A DNA stretch of 64,000 nucleotides, from positions 62,001-126,000 of the forward strand of contig NW_019154047.1 in the NCBI RefSeq assembly GCF_001653235.2. The letters run 5' to 3'. Positions 1-10,730 of the stretch are shown here, one piece after another; positions within the stretch are counted from its first letter, which is position 1, and each line of letters starts with the position of its first letter. The notes below the pieces were generated by a model. That model made no database searches. It worked only from the letters and a program-made list of their open reading frames with translations, and was not told where the DNA came from. This DNA comes from Pochonia chlamydosporia 170. Its lineage: Eukaryota > Ascomycota > Sordariomycetes > Hypocreales > Clavicipitaceae. A program made the translations under genes and the position numbers.

Positions 1-2
1 GT

Positions 3-1947
3 GGTGCAGCCACAGCGGGCAGAAAAAAGAAGAAAACTCTCCAGGGTGGTAGTGCCCTTGCAAAGCACCATGCCGAGGCCCTCGCATCGCACATTAAACA
101 GGTGTTTCTAGCTAGTCCACTTCTAGGAGAGGGAGTCGAGCCATCATGGGTCTTAAACGGCAAGCGCTCCCAAACAATTACGTTTAACAAGTGGACAATC
201 TTCCAAGAACTGTTTATGGAGCGATGGGAACAGTTTGCCGCAAGACACTCGTACGATTTGTTTTGGACAGAGAACCAGCCTGCGTTCCATGCGTATGATT
301 ACGGGGCCAACATTGAGATTGAAGTCACAAAGCAGATTCAGGCCCTCGAGCCAGAGACGCATATCCGGCCACGCGACATTCCTGTCGAGGACGAGAGCGA
401 TGACCATACACTTGAGTCTGGAGAACCGGCAGGTGGTGAGGGCTTAAGCACGCAACAGGAACAGTTTTCCTCCATCACGGGCTCTTATACGTCAACGAAT
501 CAATGGGTCACGCCACGGCGCAGACTCGCACAGGAGAGACGACCACCAGTCCGAAGACAGACTGTACAGCCAAGGGCTCCGAGAGCTCCGTGCTGAGCTT
601 GAACAGAAGTATGTGCTCGACAATGTCGACACGGTGTCGTACGCCCTTGCTATAAACCTTGACAGCATTGCCGGAGATGGTGCCACGCAAGGAGCAGGTC
701 AACCGGCTTGTCTTTTGGCGGATCGCAACCAACTGGGCAGGGAGTATGCCAGCTCCAAGGACTATAGCTTCTTCCCACTAGGGTTCCACCCAGCGTATGG
801 CAACTTTTCATCACCGGAGCCGCCCGCCCTCCCGTCAAGGAATCAGCTCGCCATCACGAGGGACAACATGAGCTATGAGAACGAAGGCGCCGACGTAGTC
901 TCCTTTGGCTTCTTCCAGGCGTACTCCAACATCAAAAGGCAGGTACGGCACAGATCTGGTGATGTGTTAGCCAGCCAAGGGCTAGCAACGGCAGCTCTTA
1001 CAATACCGGCATGCGACGTGGCCCGCTCGGGTCGGGTTCGAGCAAAACAGAAGAAGCTACTGGATCGAATCGGCGGCCGATTGACGCCTGACGATCCCGA
1101 GTCTTCAACACCATTTGCGCGCGAAAGGCTCCGGGTAGAGGCTGCAATCACTGAACAGGAATTCGCCTTCCGGTTTGAACAGGTTGTTTCCATTCGTGTG
1201 CAAAGGCTAGTGCGGGCCGAGCGTAGCTTTCGCACGGTCATTCGCCCTATCTTCCAGCTGATGAGGTTTTTCTTGCAGGAGAAGCAATACTACTCACCAG
1301 TTCTGCGGCGATTTCCTTCAGAAGTGTTTCCTGGCATATTAGTGGCGTTTTCCACAGTGTTTGAGCTGGCCATCGAGGAGATGGAACAAAGGTTTCGTGA
1401 CCAGGGCTCTAAGGGTCTTGGCCTAGCGCTTTCGGAGGGGGTTGCCGCAATAGACCGTCTTGGGAACTTCTGCTTCACGGGAGACCCACGCGTGTTACCT
1501 TGTAGAGTGTTTAGGCCGCTGGAAACAATGGAGAGCTTGCGCAGAGGAGGCTGGCCATACATCAACCCAGATGTTCTAGACATGCGTTATGGCGATGGAA
1601 AAATCCACATAGACCAATGGCCAAAGTTGAAGCAGAATCGGCCGGTGCTAATGCATGTAGCTTCTTTAGCGTATCATTATGGTCGCGATGTAGCCTCAAA
1701 TCGCCACAGTCAGCTGTGGTTTGCTGAGCTGGGTGGCCGGTCAATACAAGGCATAGCGACAGCCGGTCGTTTTCTTGAAGAAGTGCTCCGCGAGCTTTGG
1801 ATGCCAGAAACAAAGACTTTCATGGTTCACCAGCTTCATCGAAGGCTTGCTCAAGAGTCGCAAGATGGTATCAGCCAGTCGGCGGCCGAGGCAGGAGCCA
1901 CACTGCGGGAATGGGAAGATAGTGACGATTCCTTCCGACAGAAGTAA
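3..1947 (+). CDS. Unrecognised fungal protein, 3' part, 5' end outside window
   Basis: The frame is already open at base 3 (frame 3), so the start lies upstream of the window. It runs to about 432 and coding continues in frame 1 from about 524 to the stop at 1945-1947. The switch is explained by an intron at 433-523 (91 bp, GTGGTG donor, CAG acceptor), which joins phase 1 to phase 1 to give EPA-DSHRRDDHQSED; a frameshift is the alternative. The product is about 610 residues in view, basic near the start, with no signal peptide or membrane segment. A conserved-looking C-terminal stretch contains WPYINPDVLDM and HVASLAYHYGRDVASNRHSQLWF. I do not recognise a domain. Its position at the edge of a transposon-rich region makes a mobile-element-associated protein possible, but no transposase motif is visible. 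Confidence 0.55.
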
Positions 1948-2370
1948 GTAAGCAAAACTGAACCCTACATCCTGTAGGTGCTCGCATTCTGACCGAATTA
2001 ATTCAACATGATTCGTAAATGAACCTGACATTTATTGCAATAATCAAGGAAACTCGAGCGGCTGGTTGCTGCCGGTATTATGCCGGGTGATAACGAAGAC
2101 GGGAGTAGTAATAATACGGGCCAAGCAAACTTGGTGTAAATGCTGGCTGTCATGGCGTCGGCTATGAGAACTGAGAATAGCCGGAAAAAGCAATTATTTG
2201 CTTCGGACGAACGGGAAGTTTTCTAGTATTAAAAGACGGCTGCAGACAGAGTCTGCAGCACGAACAACAAGAACAATGATTTTGAAGAAGAACTTAGTTA
2301 ACAATGAGTCTCATAACGTAACAAGTTCAACGTCTTCAATGTGGTGCGATCAACTCAATTGACGGGCGAA
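1948..2370. other. Intergenic, no gene seen
   Basis: About 420 bases with stops in all frames. A short imperfect inverted repeat reading CTGCAGACAGAGTCTGCAG lies near 2242-2260. The missing N-terminal part of the downstream GT25 gene would be expected here, but no convincing coding sequence for it is visible. Confidence 0.5.
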
Positions 2371-3276
2371 ATGGATCAATTTTTCAACTACACGGGCCAA
2401 ATGCTGGGCCACTGGAAATTTCTGAAGCAGCGTGTGGTTCACAACTGCACCGATTCTACCGAGGAAGAAATAATAATCATTCTGTGCAGAGTTGTTCGGA
2501 GAAATCTATCGTCTGCGCTCATCATGGAAGACGACGTCGACTGGGATGTGCGAATTCGAGACCAGCTTCATGATTTTGCTCTGTCAAGTCGAGCTCTCAT
2601 TCAGCCGCTGCAACGACAATACGCCAATCTCAGGCATACTCATTCAGTGGAAAGATCCCCCGAGAAATTGCTGGAAATGAACTTTTTTGATCTCCCTCCC
2701 ACGCTCGTACCTTCGACGTCCCCATACGGGGACGGCTGGGACCTGCTCTGGCTTGGCCACTGTGGTATGAATTTCCCTTCCGAACACAGCGGGATCATTC
2801 CAAAAGGTCGCGTTGTCAAGAAGAATGATGTATCCGTACCACCGAAGAAAGACCTTTGGTCATTCAACCAGCCATTCTCCCTTCTGGATGAATACCCACC
2901 ACAAACCCGAGTAGTCCACCACTCGGAAATGGGTGTCTGCGCTCTTGCCTACGCCGTAAGCCAACAAGGTGCACGGAAGATACTTCGTGAAATAGCTCTA
3001 AAGCCGGCCACGGACGCAATCGACATCTTGCTTCGCTTCTACTGCGAGGGCACACACGGTCGTACAAAGCAGGAATGTATTACTGTTAACCCTACGCTTT
3101 TCTCCCACCATCGGACCGCGGGGCCGATGAGGCACGCCAGTAATATTGGCGACCATGGCGATGGCTACAGACAAAAGGCTCTGACCGACATGATTCGGCT
3201 CAGCGTACGACTCAATGCCGAGGTCATACTCAATGGTAGCACAGCCTACATCGATCAATTTCCCGATTCTGAGTAG
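2371..3276 (+). CDS. Glycosyltransferase family 25 protein, N-terminally short
   Basis: Likely transfers a sugar from a nucleotide donor; GT25 includes LPS-type and collagen galactosyltransferases, and many fungi carry expanded GT25 sets of unknown substrate. The acidic donor-site motif SALIMEDDVDWDVR lies near residue 50, followed by GDGWDLLWLGHCG and MGVCALAYAVSQQGARK, which are characteristic of fungal GT25 proteins; the C-terminus ends normally with YIDQFPD. First in-frame ATG is 2371 (frame 1; stops at 2299 and 2305 precede it), giving 301 residues. Fungal family members usually have about 80-100 further residues before the EDD motif, including the Rossmann-like start, and no signal anchor is seen here. 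The gene is therefore probably 5'-truncated or has an unrecognised upstream exon. Function is inferred from motifs only. Confidence 0.7.
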   Translation: MDQFFNYTGQMLGHWKFLKQRVVHNCTDSTEEEIIIILCRVVRRNLSSALIMEDDVDWDVRIRDQLHDFALSSRALIQPLQRQYANLRHTHSVERSPEKLLEMNFFDLPPTLVPSTSPYGDGWDLLWLGHCGMNFPSEHSGIIPKGRVVKKNDVSVPPKKDLWSFNQPFSLLDEYPPQTRVVHHSEMGVCALAYAVSQQGARKILREIALKPATDAIDILLRFYCEGTHGRTKQECITVNPTLFSHHRTAGPMRHASNIGDHGDGYRQKALTDMIRLSVRLNAEVILNGSTAYIDQFPDSE

Positions 3277-4176
3277 TGAATAGCATTTAAGGATAGGCCG
3301 GTATACAACATGTCAGCAACACCTCATCTTCTCTCTCAAGTGATACATTCCAACCCAAATCGATTGACTGCTGTGGACAATGAAAATACCAAATATGCTG
3401 GAGAGAGTCTTGGGCAATGTCTTCCGTCGGCGACGGACGGGCATCTGGTGCCTACAGGAAACCGTTTGAGCCCGCTATTACACCATCAACTACAATTTTG
3501 ACACTCTCCAAGGGGGTTTAGCTTCGAAAGGAACACAATGCAGCTATTGGGGACCATACATAGGTAAATACGGCATGTATGCTCTCTCACAGAGGACTGC
3601 GAGGCAGCTCACACGCCACAGAATTCGTGCTCTGCTGAGATGGTGAGAAATGTTCGGAACTGGCTACCTCTTCATCACTTATAGCAAGGCAAGTGTAAGG
3701 CACCATAGCTGACATTATATCATTTCCATCCACTTTGCTATGGCAGAGAGCACATGGAAGTTAAAAATTATCAATTTCAACTAAGCAGTTACTGAGCTTC
3801 CCTCCCTCAAGCCAGCAATGCCAGTTCCCACCAATCGAGGCTGTAGAGCCGAGTAAAATCAGTACGTACGTGTTCGAATGGTAATGGCAGTGCGCTAGCC
3901 ATAAACCGGCGACTCGGTCACTGGATGTTCTCTGGACGTAACTCATTGCCAAATATGGTAAACGGATCCTAGGGCAAACGTGCTTGCGCGTTTAGCTTTT
4001 GTACGACCGAATCTAGTGAACAAATGTGAATGCAGGTTTGATAAGCAGATATTTGAATAGACAGCAGATCTGGTTATTGCAACAATCGGCATTTATATGA
4101 TGAATCAGTCTGTTTGATACTGGCTTCATATCGTCCTCGTACTTTGCAATACGGGGCTAAGCATGACAAAATACTG
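3277..4176. other. Gene-poor stretch with possible coding remnant
   Basis: No intact gene. On the + strand at about 3390-3650 a broken reading frame gives protein-like text (for example YWGPYIGKYGMYALSQ near 3545-3592), interrupted by stops. It may be the wreck of another enzyme gene, possibly a glycosyltransferase, but the similarity is too weak to name. The rest (3660-4176) is AT-rich and featureless. Confidence 0.3.
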
Positions 4177-4933
4177 TCACATGAGACCTTTCGCGAGGCT
4201 TACCACACTCGCCACTGACCCGATAATACTTAAAGCCTTGAAGAGAAACTCTCTGTTCTGCTTGGACTCAGTTTTATACGGAGAGGTTCTGTCGCATATG
4301 TGGTCTGTGCAGTGTTGACAGCGACCACGCCTAACAATCGGAGTTTCATTGTAGTCTTTCCAGCCTCTGGAATGCTTCGTCTCCCGAAGGGCTTTAGCCG
4401 TTGGGAGACCTTCGCTTCCCTTCAATCTGCTGGGGAGATCAAATTTTACGCCAAACCCTCGCGGGTCCGTGAACGGCCGGTCCCGTTTATTGTCCAGTAT
4501 TGACGCGTCCGACCTCAGCCTTGTTTGGGCTGTGGGCGACGTAGTAGTGACACGGGTTGACTGGCGTGCTTGACGCGCCTGCATACTAAGGTCTGCTAGT
4601 TGCAGGATCTGAGCTTCAGTGACAATGCCGAAGATCGCGACAAACTTTACGTCAGCCTTATATCGCACACCAGCTCTATGCAATAGCTCTGCGCTCACGA
4701 GTCGGCGATCGACCTTGGTCCATACTGCGTCAAGCGGGATATCATTTCCAGACGCATCGGGAGGAGCACGCCCTATATATAGGATGAATGCGGCTTCAGA
4801 GCAAACCATGGTACAATGAATGCGAAAATGAACACTTACGGCGTGATGCCTCCTGGGGATGTCGGTCACTTTGCATTAGCTCGACCGTAGAGATATAGTC
4901 CCACTCCAAAGTTCTGTCTCTCGTCCGATCCAT
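4177..4933 (-). CDS. Hypothetical protein, two exons
   Basis: Exon 1 4933-4840 starts MDRTRDRTLEWDYISTVEL; the intron 4839-4794 (46 bp) has a consensus GTAAGT donor and AAG acceptor; exon 2 4793-4177 continues PAFILYIGRAPPDASGNDI. The phase is preserved across the junction, giving about 236 residues. No signal peptide is seen. A weakly hydrophobic C-terminus (KALSIIGSVASVVSLAKGL) could be an amphipathic or short membrane segment. A Cys/His cluster (CQHCTDHIC) sits near residue 200. I do not recognise the family. The splice consensus and clean phase support a real gene, but a decayed copy cannot be excluded. Confidence 0.55.
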
Positions 4934-5615
4934 ATGGCTCCTCCGTAATACACCCGAGGGCGAAGAAGGACATCAAGTAGACAGTAATCGAGTTTCACGT
5001 TAGATAACTATAAATCCAAGGGTTAACTTGGGCCGAAATTGTTCCGGCACGAATTCGGTGAAGAGAGTATGCCGTGTTATTAATACTGTAGAGGCTACGC
5101 AGTTCAGGATAAGGCATGTCTTTGCGAGAAATGTTCTCCTCCTTTCGATAATCTTGTTTTTATCGTAGATACCTTAAAATATCAACAAGAGGAGCATACT
5201 TGGTAGACGCAGGGCTAATACGGCTTATATGCCACCTTGTGTAATGGCCAGCCGCTTGTACGTGACGTATTCCCGGTAGAATTGTTCACATCTTCCCGTG
5301 AAACCTAGGGAGTCTCTCCCTGAAAAATACCCCGTTTCGGCAGTAAATATGTAAACGCCATGTCTCCTTGGTTGGCGTCGTTCGTCAGCCAACTGCGTAA
5401 ACAACGGGGTCTGCCCGAAGGCGGGTTAGCATCTCAATAATTTAAGCAGCAAGGCTACTGTACCGGTATCGTAACGCTTGGCAAGAACAACTATAGAAAA
5501 AGGGCAGTAGTATAAGAAATAAAGCAAGAGGGAAGCCTTTTTCTTCGCCATGCATTTCCGATTGCTCTCGGAGTCCGGTCCCCCCGCATCATATTATCAT
5601 CAGGCACGACAGTGA
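4934..5615. other. Intergenic region between divergent genes
   Basis: Shared upstream region of the hypothetical gene (minus) and the PAQR gene (plus). I see no gene, RNA or repeat in it. It should hold both promoters, but no clear TATA element stands out. Confidence 0.5.
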
Positions 5616-6723
5616 ATGGCTTCCACTCCCCGTCTTCGAGTTGCGGCCCCGCAGCCGCCAGAGGCGTGCAAAGGGCGGCGAATGGAATCCATCAGTGACA
5701 CTGCATCCAAGGCCAGCAATGGAGGACGCCCAGCTCTTCTTTTGTTCGATGAGATGCCGGAATGGTTCCGACGTGAATCTAACCAGTGGGTTCTTCATGG
5801 CTATCGGGCCATCTCAGGCTCGGTTCACGCTTCGTTCTGCAGTTGGTCGTACATCCACAACGAGTCGGTCAACATCTATTCCCACCTCATCCCGGCCATT
5901 CTCTTCCTACTCGGGGAGGGGTATATCCAGCAGTACCTTGCCAGCAGGTACTCCGGGGTCACTGGCGCCGATTTCATTGCTTTCTCCATCTTCATGCTGA
6001 CAGCCGTCACATGCCTGTCGTTGTCGGCGACATACCACACCTTGATGAACCATTCCCAACACATGGAACATTTCTGCCTGCGACTGGACATGCTGGGTGT
6101 AGTGATCTTCATACTGGGCGACCTTGTCTTGGGAATATACATGGTTTTCTGGTGTGAGCCTTTGCCTCGCAATATCTACTGGTCTATGGTTAGTTTATCT
6201 CCACGTGCAAAACTTTTCTTTTCCTTATTTCAGATCTGGTCCTTGAGTCTAACACTCTTCTTTCCTCGGTCGATAGATTGGAGTTTTCGGGATGTTGACC
6301 ATCTTCATGACAACGCATCCCAAGTTCCAAGGCCCAAAGTATCGCCTGTTCCGAGCATTGATGTTCGTGGCGACTGGTTTGTCCGGTGTTGCGCCCTTGA
6401 TCCATGGTCTCAATCTTTTCGGCCTGTCGCTGATGATCAGAAAAGCTTTTCCCTATACTCTGGCAAAAGCAGGCTGCCTTCTATCTGGGACTTCCATTTA
6501 TGCAGTGAGTCTCCCAATTGCACACACAACAGAGAAATTGACCCTAATACATGTCGTTCTGAAGACCAGGTTTCCCGAAAGTCGATATCCCGGCAAATTC
6601 GACCTATGGGGCTCCCATTCGATCTTTCACATCCTGGTGGTATGCGCTGCTGTGGTCCAGTTGATGGGGTATCTGGATGCCTTCGACTATGCTCACGCAA
6701 ATCTCACTTGCTCGTCTCTTTGA
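5616..6723 (+). CDS. PAQR family seven-TM protein (AdipoR/Izh/haemolysin III type)
   Basis: Seven-transmembrane protein of the progestin and adipoQ receptor family; in yeast the Izh members act in zinc and lipid homeostasis and in sensing extracellular ligands. Exons 5616-6188, 6277-6504 and 6565-6723 give 319 residues, the usual length. Intron 1 (6189-6276) ends GATAG and restores the frame as YWSM-IGVFGMLT; intron 2 (6505-6564, GTGAGT donor) joins SIYA-TRFPES. Family hallmarks are visible: the GYRAISGS and HNESVNIYSHLIPA segment, SATYHTLMNHS with its zinc-ligand His, and a C-terminal FHILVV whose His matches the second metal site. The start is the first ATG of the open frame. A second, divergent PAQR gene lies 9 kb downstream on the other strand. 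Confidence 0.93.
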
Positions 6724-7184
6724 GGCACGTATACACACCGGCTATGCAACTTCTGGCCACTGAGAAGAGCTTCCAAACGCTGACTATACGATAGTGAAAA
6801 GAAGCATATGATCTAATCGCTACTTGCCAAGGCTAATACTTATCATCATTGCTTGTATTCAACAGTGACATCCGCAAGGGACTTGAAACCTATTTCTTGG
6901 ATGTTGCCCTCTTGCTTTCCAGAGTGCCACGCAGCCCCGAAAGTGTAAACCACCTCTCTTTTGTTCTGGTAGACTTCTCGAAACGTAATGCGCACTTTCC
7001 CAAGCCACGAATGCCAAACACCACGTGGTGTCTCATGAACTAATAACATTCTGAGGCAATTGCTCCCTAACGCTATGCCTCGCTACATTGGCTAGATATT
7101 AATTAAAACTAGGTGTAACAATTAGGAAACGCTAGCAGGATAACATTATATATTGCTTTTATAGTAATTATCTGTCACGGGCTA
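6724..7184. other. Intergenic, nothing recognised
   Basis: 3' flank of the PAQR gene up to the pogo element. AT-rich, with only short chance ORFs on both strands. Confidence 0.5.
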
Positions 7185-8800
7185 AGTGATTGTACGGTGA
7201 CGGGCCGGATCTGATGATTTGCAGCATTTACATCGCTTTGTTCACTCGACTTTAACCTCGAATATTTCAACAACCATGGCTGCAATTGACGAGGACTTAA
7301 ATTTCTGAAATCGTGGACGTCAAATTATGCCAAGATCGCACGGCGTTTCAATTGCGACGAGACTACTTTGCGACGCCGAAATAAAAGCAAACAGCGGTCA
7401 AGACTTGATGCCGACAATTTTGATAAATCACTACTGTCGAAACAATAGAAACGAGAACTTGCTTATGTTCGTAAGCTTTCATCACGTGGCATTCCACCTA
7501 CCCTGACTATGATCTAGAATTTCATTCAGGATATAGCGAAAATAGAGGTTGGAAGGAACTGGGCGTATGGCTTCGTCAAACGCCATCATAGTGACCTTGG
7601 TTGCACCGGGTTTGATAGTTTTGACATAGCACGAACGAGAGCAGATAATACACCTAGGTATAAAGCATATTTTGAGCTGGTAGGTTTGCTTACAGCCCCA
7701 CAGTTTCGTTGCTGATAGCTGAAGATCGGCGGGAAAGTCGAGGAATACGACGTCACCCCTGACAACATCATATGGAGGAAAAGATTTTCTCATGGATGTG
7801 ATAACTAAAACCACGAGATCTTTCACTTTTAATCCCAAAATGCAAGCCAAGCTGCTCGGTGCAGCGCAAGACGGAAGTCGATCCTGGATTACATTCCTGG
7901 CTTGCATCTCTCAGACATGACGTCGCTACCCCCATTCCTCATCTACCAAGGCAAGGTAGAACAGGCCCAAGACTCTTGGCTGACGGAATTTAACCCCGAG
8001 CATCAATTAGCCTTCTTTACGGCCTCTAAGACGGGTTGGACTAATCACGAGCTTGGTAAAGAGTGGCTTATGGGCGCTTTGGATCGTTTACCAACGCAAA
8101 TGGCACACAACAGTCGTGATTACCGCCTGCTAATTACCAATGGGCAGGCACTCTAGCCACATTAATATGCACTTCCTGGAGTGGTGCGACCAGCACTGAT
8201 ACCATTGTTGCGGTCTTTCCGCCCCATTCCACGCATCGTCTCCGGCCGCTAGACATGTCGTTATTTAGCCCCCTCTCTACGGCATACACTGATGAACTGG
8301 TCCGTTGGACGGCAAAGACTCAAGGGCAAATTTCCAAACAGAATTGGCCGAAGCCGCAGGAAGATTTTGATGCTATCGTAGACAATGAGAGGACTTAGGA
8401 CGAAATAACCGTCGCTCTTGCGTAATCTGTGCAGATGTCCGTACCCTCGATATCACCAATTTACTGCAAGAAAACATCGGAAGCGCAGTTGGAGATGACT
8501 TCAGCAGGAATAGCTGGCTCAAAAGACCTTCTCCAGCGGCCGAGAATGCCCGAGAAACGGTAGAGTCATGTCGGGACTCGGGGCGACCGCAGCGTAATAG
8601 CAAGCGGCCACGATGGCTTAAAGATTACGACATAAATTAAGATGCATCTATTACAGTACAGTACGGTAATACTGTAGCAGTTACTTTATCTCTTGAGGGA
8701 TTTTAATTAGTGTGTTGTGTTGCTCTACATCGAGGTCGCATGCATAGGCTGGTTAAAATCCGGCACATCAGCGGATCCGGCGCATCGCCGTAGAATCCTC
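7185..8800 (+). mobile_element. Degenerate pogo/Fot1-type Tc1-mariner transposon
   Basis: About 1.6 kb, flanked on both sides by TA (7183-7184 and 8801-8802), the target site of Tc1/mariner elements. The ends form imperfect terminal inverted repeats of about 35 bp: the left begins AGTGATTGTACGGTGACGGG and the right, reverse-complemented, begins GAGGATTCTACGGCGATGCG. Both continue with a shared CCGGATC and TGATG. Inside is a broken pogo-type transposase on the plus strand. A solo LTR sits only 73 bp to the right. Confidence 0.75.
7276..8640 (+). pseudogene. Pogo/Fot1-like DDE transposase, inactivated
   Basis: Reading across frames gives a recognisable fungal pogo transposase. The N-terminal HTH comes from ATG 7276, with MAAIDEDL, then YAKIARRFNCDETTLRRRNK near 7325-7385. 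Next come the CENP-B-like segment KRELAYVRKLSSRGIPPTLT near 7450-7505 and EYDVTPDN near 7740-7765. The DDE core has KLLGAAQDGSRSWITFLACI near 7845-7905 and FLIYQGKVEQAQDSWL near 7936. The C-terminal end is RPRWLKDYDIN, stopping at 8638-8640. In-frame stops (for example the TGA at about 7308, the TAG at about 7516, and TGATAG near 7714) and several frame changes prevent a full product. The open stretch 7902-8156 is only a fragment of it. The minus-strand ORF over 7482-7907 is a shadow. Confidence 0.88.
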
Positions 8801-8873
8801 TACATCGCGCTCGTAGAAAACGCTAGCTTCTCTTGGTAGAGGTTCGAAGCATGAAAGGCACGTAGCATGATCC

Positions 8874-9091
8874 TGTCAGAAGTACGGTGTGGATACTTTC
8901 ACAAAAGGCGTCACTGTAGAAAAAATAAGCGTGTAGGCAATTGCCCAGTGTATTCATTGTTGTCTGTCTGTTCCATTCTGCTTGATCTTCCATTCTCCTT
9001 TTTTTATGCGCGTAAGCGTGTCGCAAGCGACACGCCCCCATTATGCACTTAACCGGTATCGAGCAGGATTATGCATGACTTTAGTGCAACA
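8874..9091 (+). repeat. Solo LTR, copy A, with 5-bp target duplication
   Basis: A 218-bp element that begins TGTCAGAA and ends GTGCAACA (TG...CA ends), flanked on both sides by GATCC (8869-8873 and 9092-9096). The same sequence occurs inverted at 58864-59079, where it has a different 5-bp duplication. Length, TG/CA ends, 5-bp duplications and lack of an internal coding region fit a solo LTR left by recombination. Element orientation cannot be decided; the strand given is arbitrary. Confidence 0.88.
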
Positions 9092-9291
9092 GATCCACAC
9101 ACTAAGTAGCTATCAGAGTCTGCTAAGTGGGGAGCTTCAAATGCTCAACACTCCGCCTTCAATCTCTGCCTGGATACTTCCCCTCCCACTTCACTGGGAT
9201 TGGAATCAGCGGCGCCCTACACAATTTGTTCGGAACTCATATCGTCCGCGCTCAGTACCCGTCAGTTTGCCTAGCCGCCAATCCTACGGTG

Positions 9292-10093
9292 ATGTGGCCC
9301 CAATTTGATAAATTACCGTTAGAGCTGAGGAAGGAAATATGGAAGTACGCGACTCCCCCACAAATTGTCCAGGTCCACATTACAACACAAAATAACCTGC
9401 GCGGGGGGCGGGTCGTACTCTGCTTCAGAACCACTCCAAGATGGTGGTGGCTTCCACCGTGCAGTGAGGCGTTCTACACAAACAAAGAAACGAGGAAATG
9501 TCAGACCGTTGAATCTTCCCTTGACACGTTTCCTCAAAACAGTTTCGAGATCAAAATACCCCAGCAACTTACCCTATGTCCCAGGCGCTGATGTGATCTA
9601 TTTTACCGGCCCCTGTGGAGGGTTCTTCGACGTATTTGCCGCTACCTATCCTAACCTTTCACTCCCATCAGTTGCTATTCAAGCCTCGACTGGGGAGATT
9701 GAGAACAACTTGCAACTGGAGTATATCTGCAAAACCTTCCCGTATCTGAAAGAGATCTTGGTGTTAACACGGCTATCTGACACGACTACCGAACAACTCG
9801 AGGCGGCCAGAGATAAATGCCGCACGAAACTCCGAAAAAGGGGAGATGCATGCCTCTCATTGATGCAGAATTGCCTGGTAGCGGAGGTTGTGATTCATCA
9901 ACAAGTTAATATTTACTTTGGAGAAGATGCCGGAACCGGGCCAGATAGTCCAATTGAGGTTTATGGACAGGTTGGAACGAGCCCTCCCGCTTCCTACAGT
10001 ATTCTCTTGAAAAACAAACAGGGCAAAATTAGTGAGGAAGAAAATATCAGGGTGGGATTCGCGTTTCTTCGGGCGGGTATTCGCCGCCCTTGA
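9292..10093 (+). pseudogene. 2EXR-domain protein gene with frame disruption
   Basis: Starts at ATG 9292 with MWPQFDKLPLELRKEIWKYA, the typical opening of the fungal 2EXR domain (named for two conserved ExR motifs; molecular role unknown, family expanded in ascomycetes). The matching frame 1 degenerates after about 9490. The coding sense continues in frame 2, with PYVPGADVIYFTGPCGGFFD near 9570-9630, again 2EXR-like, to the stop at 10091-10093. No splice pair that joins the two frames cleanly was found, so a frameshift in decay is the simpler reading; a missed intron is the alternative. Total about 265 residues, within the family's usual size. Confidence 0.6.
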
Positions 10094-10730
10094 GGGAGTA
10101 ACGGTTCGGTATTTGCGAGGATGACCTCCATGCGTCTATTTCAGACTAGAGGCTCGCCTGCGTGCGTGCGATTGAATGAAAATAATCTTGCCATTGTTTG
10201 TCCATTTATCGCGTCATGAATTTTCAAAAGAGAAGTCTGGAACCTTAGGGCTGAATATTTCTCCTTGATATGTATTAGTTATGATAATGGTACGCGTGCG
10301 CCTGGCCGGGCTGAGACCTGATATACCCAAAGGGAGATCCTCTGTTTGTGGCTTTTTACCTGTCGCTTACATGGAATCATTGGGTTAATACTGTACTCAT
10401 TATCTCATAGAATTTGGTCCGAAAGGTCGGCCAAATCGAGCGCGCTTGCTAACGGTCGAAGATAATTATGATCGCGATACTTGGCTACTTGCTGTTGCAG
10501 ACTTCGCCAACCCCTTGCTTGTATTTCCCACTAAATGTACATAAACAGACCTCCCTGGCACTACAGTACCGTATTATAACTTTTGCATAATACCGATAGC
10601 TGTCGCTTTCACCACACAGTCTACGCCTCGAGCCCTGGAAACGGTTAACCAGTGTCACCATTGCGCGTTATGCAAGCTCTGGGATCATTTCCAGGTGTTT
10701 TCAGCCGGATTGGAATTCCAGTGAATAGCA
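10094..10730. other. Intergenic, upstream of the Rho gene
   Basis: 637 bases without coding potential; presumed promoter and 5' UTR of the downstream GTPase gene. It contains a short CAGTACCGTATTATAAC stretch near 10564-10580 that resembles the palindromic CCGGTA-type motifs seen elsewhere in the window. Confidence 0.5.

Noticed and set aside
7482..7907. 141-codon minus-strand ORF
   Set aside because: It lies antisense to a readable, frameshifted pogo transposase on the plus strand and has no features of its own.
8841..8850. GGTTCGAAGC resembling a tRNA B box
   Set aside because: No A box, no acceptor-stem pairing and no cloverleaf could be built around it. No tRNA or rRNA gene was found in the window.
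8823..9041. ORFs over the 8.8-9.3 kb region on both strands
   Set aside because: They run through a solo LTR with target duplications and match no protein family.
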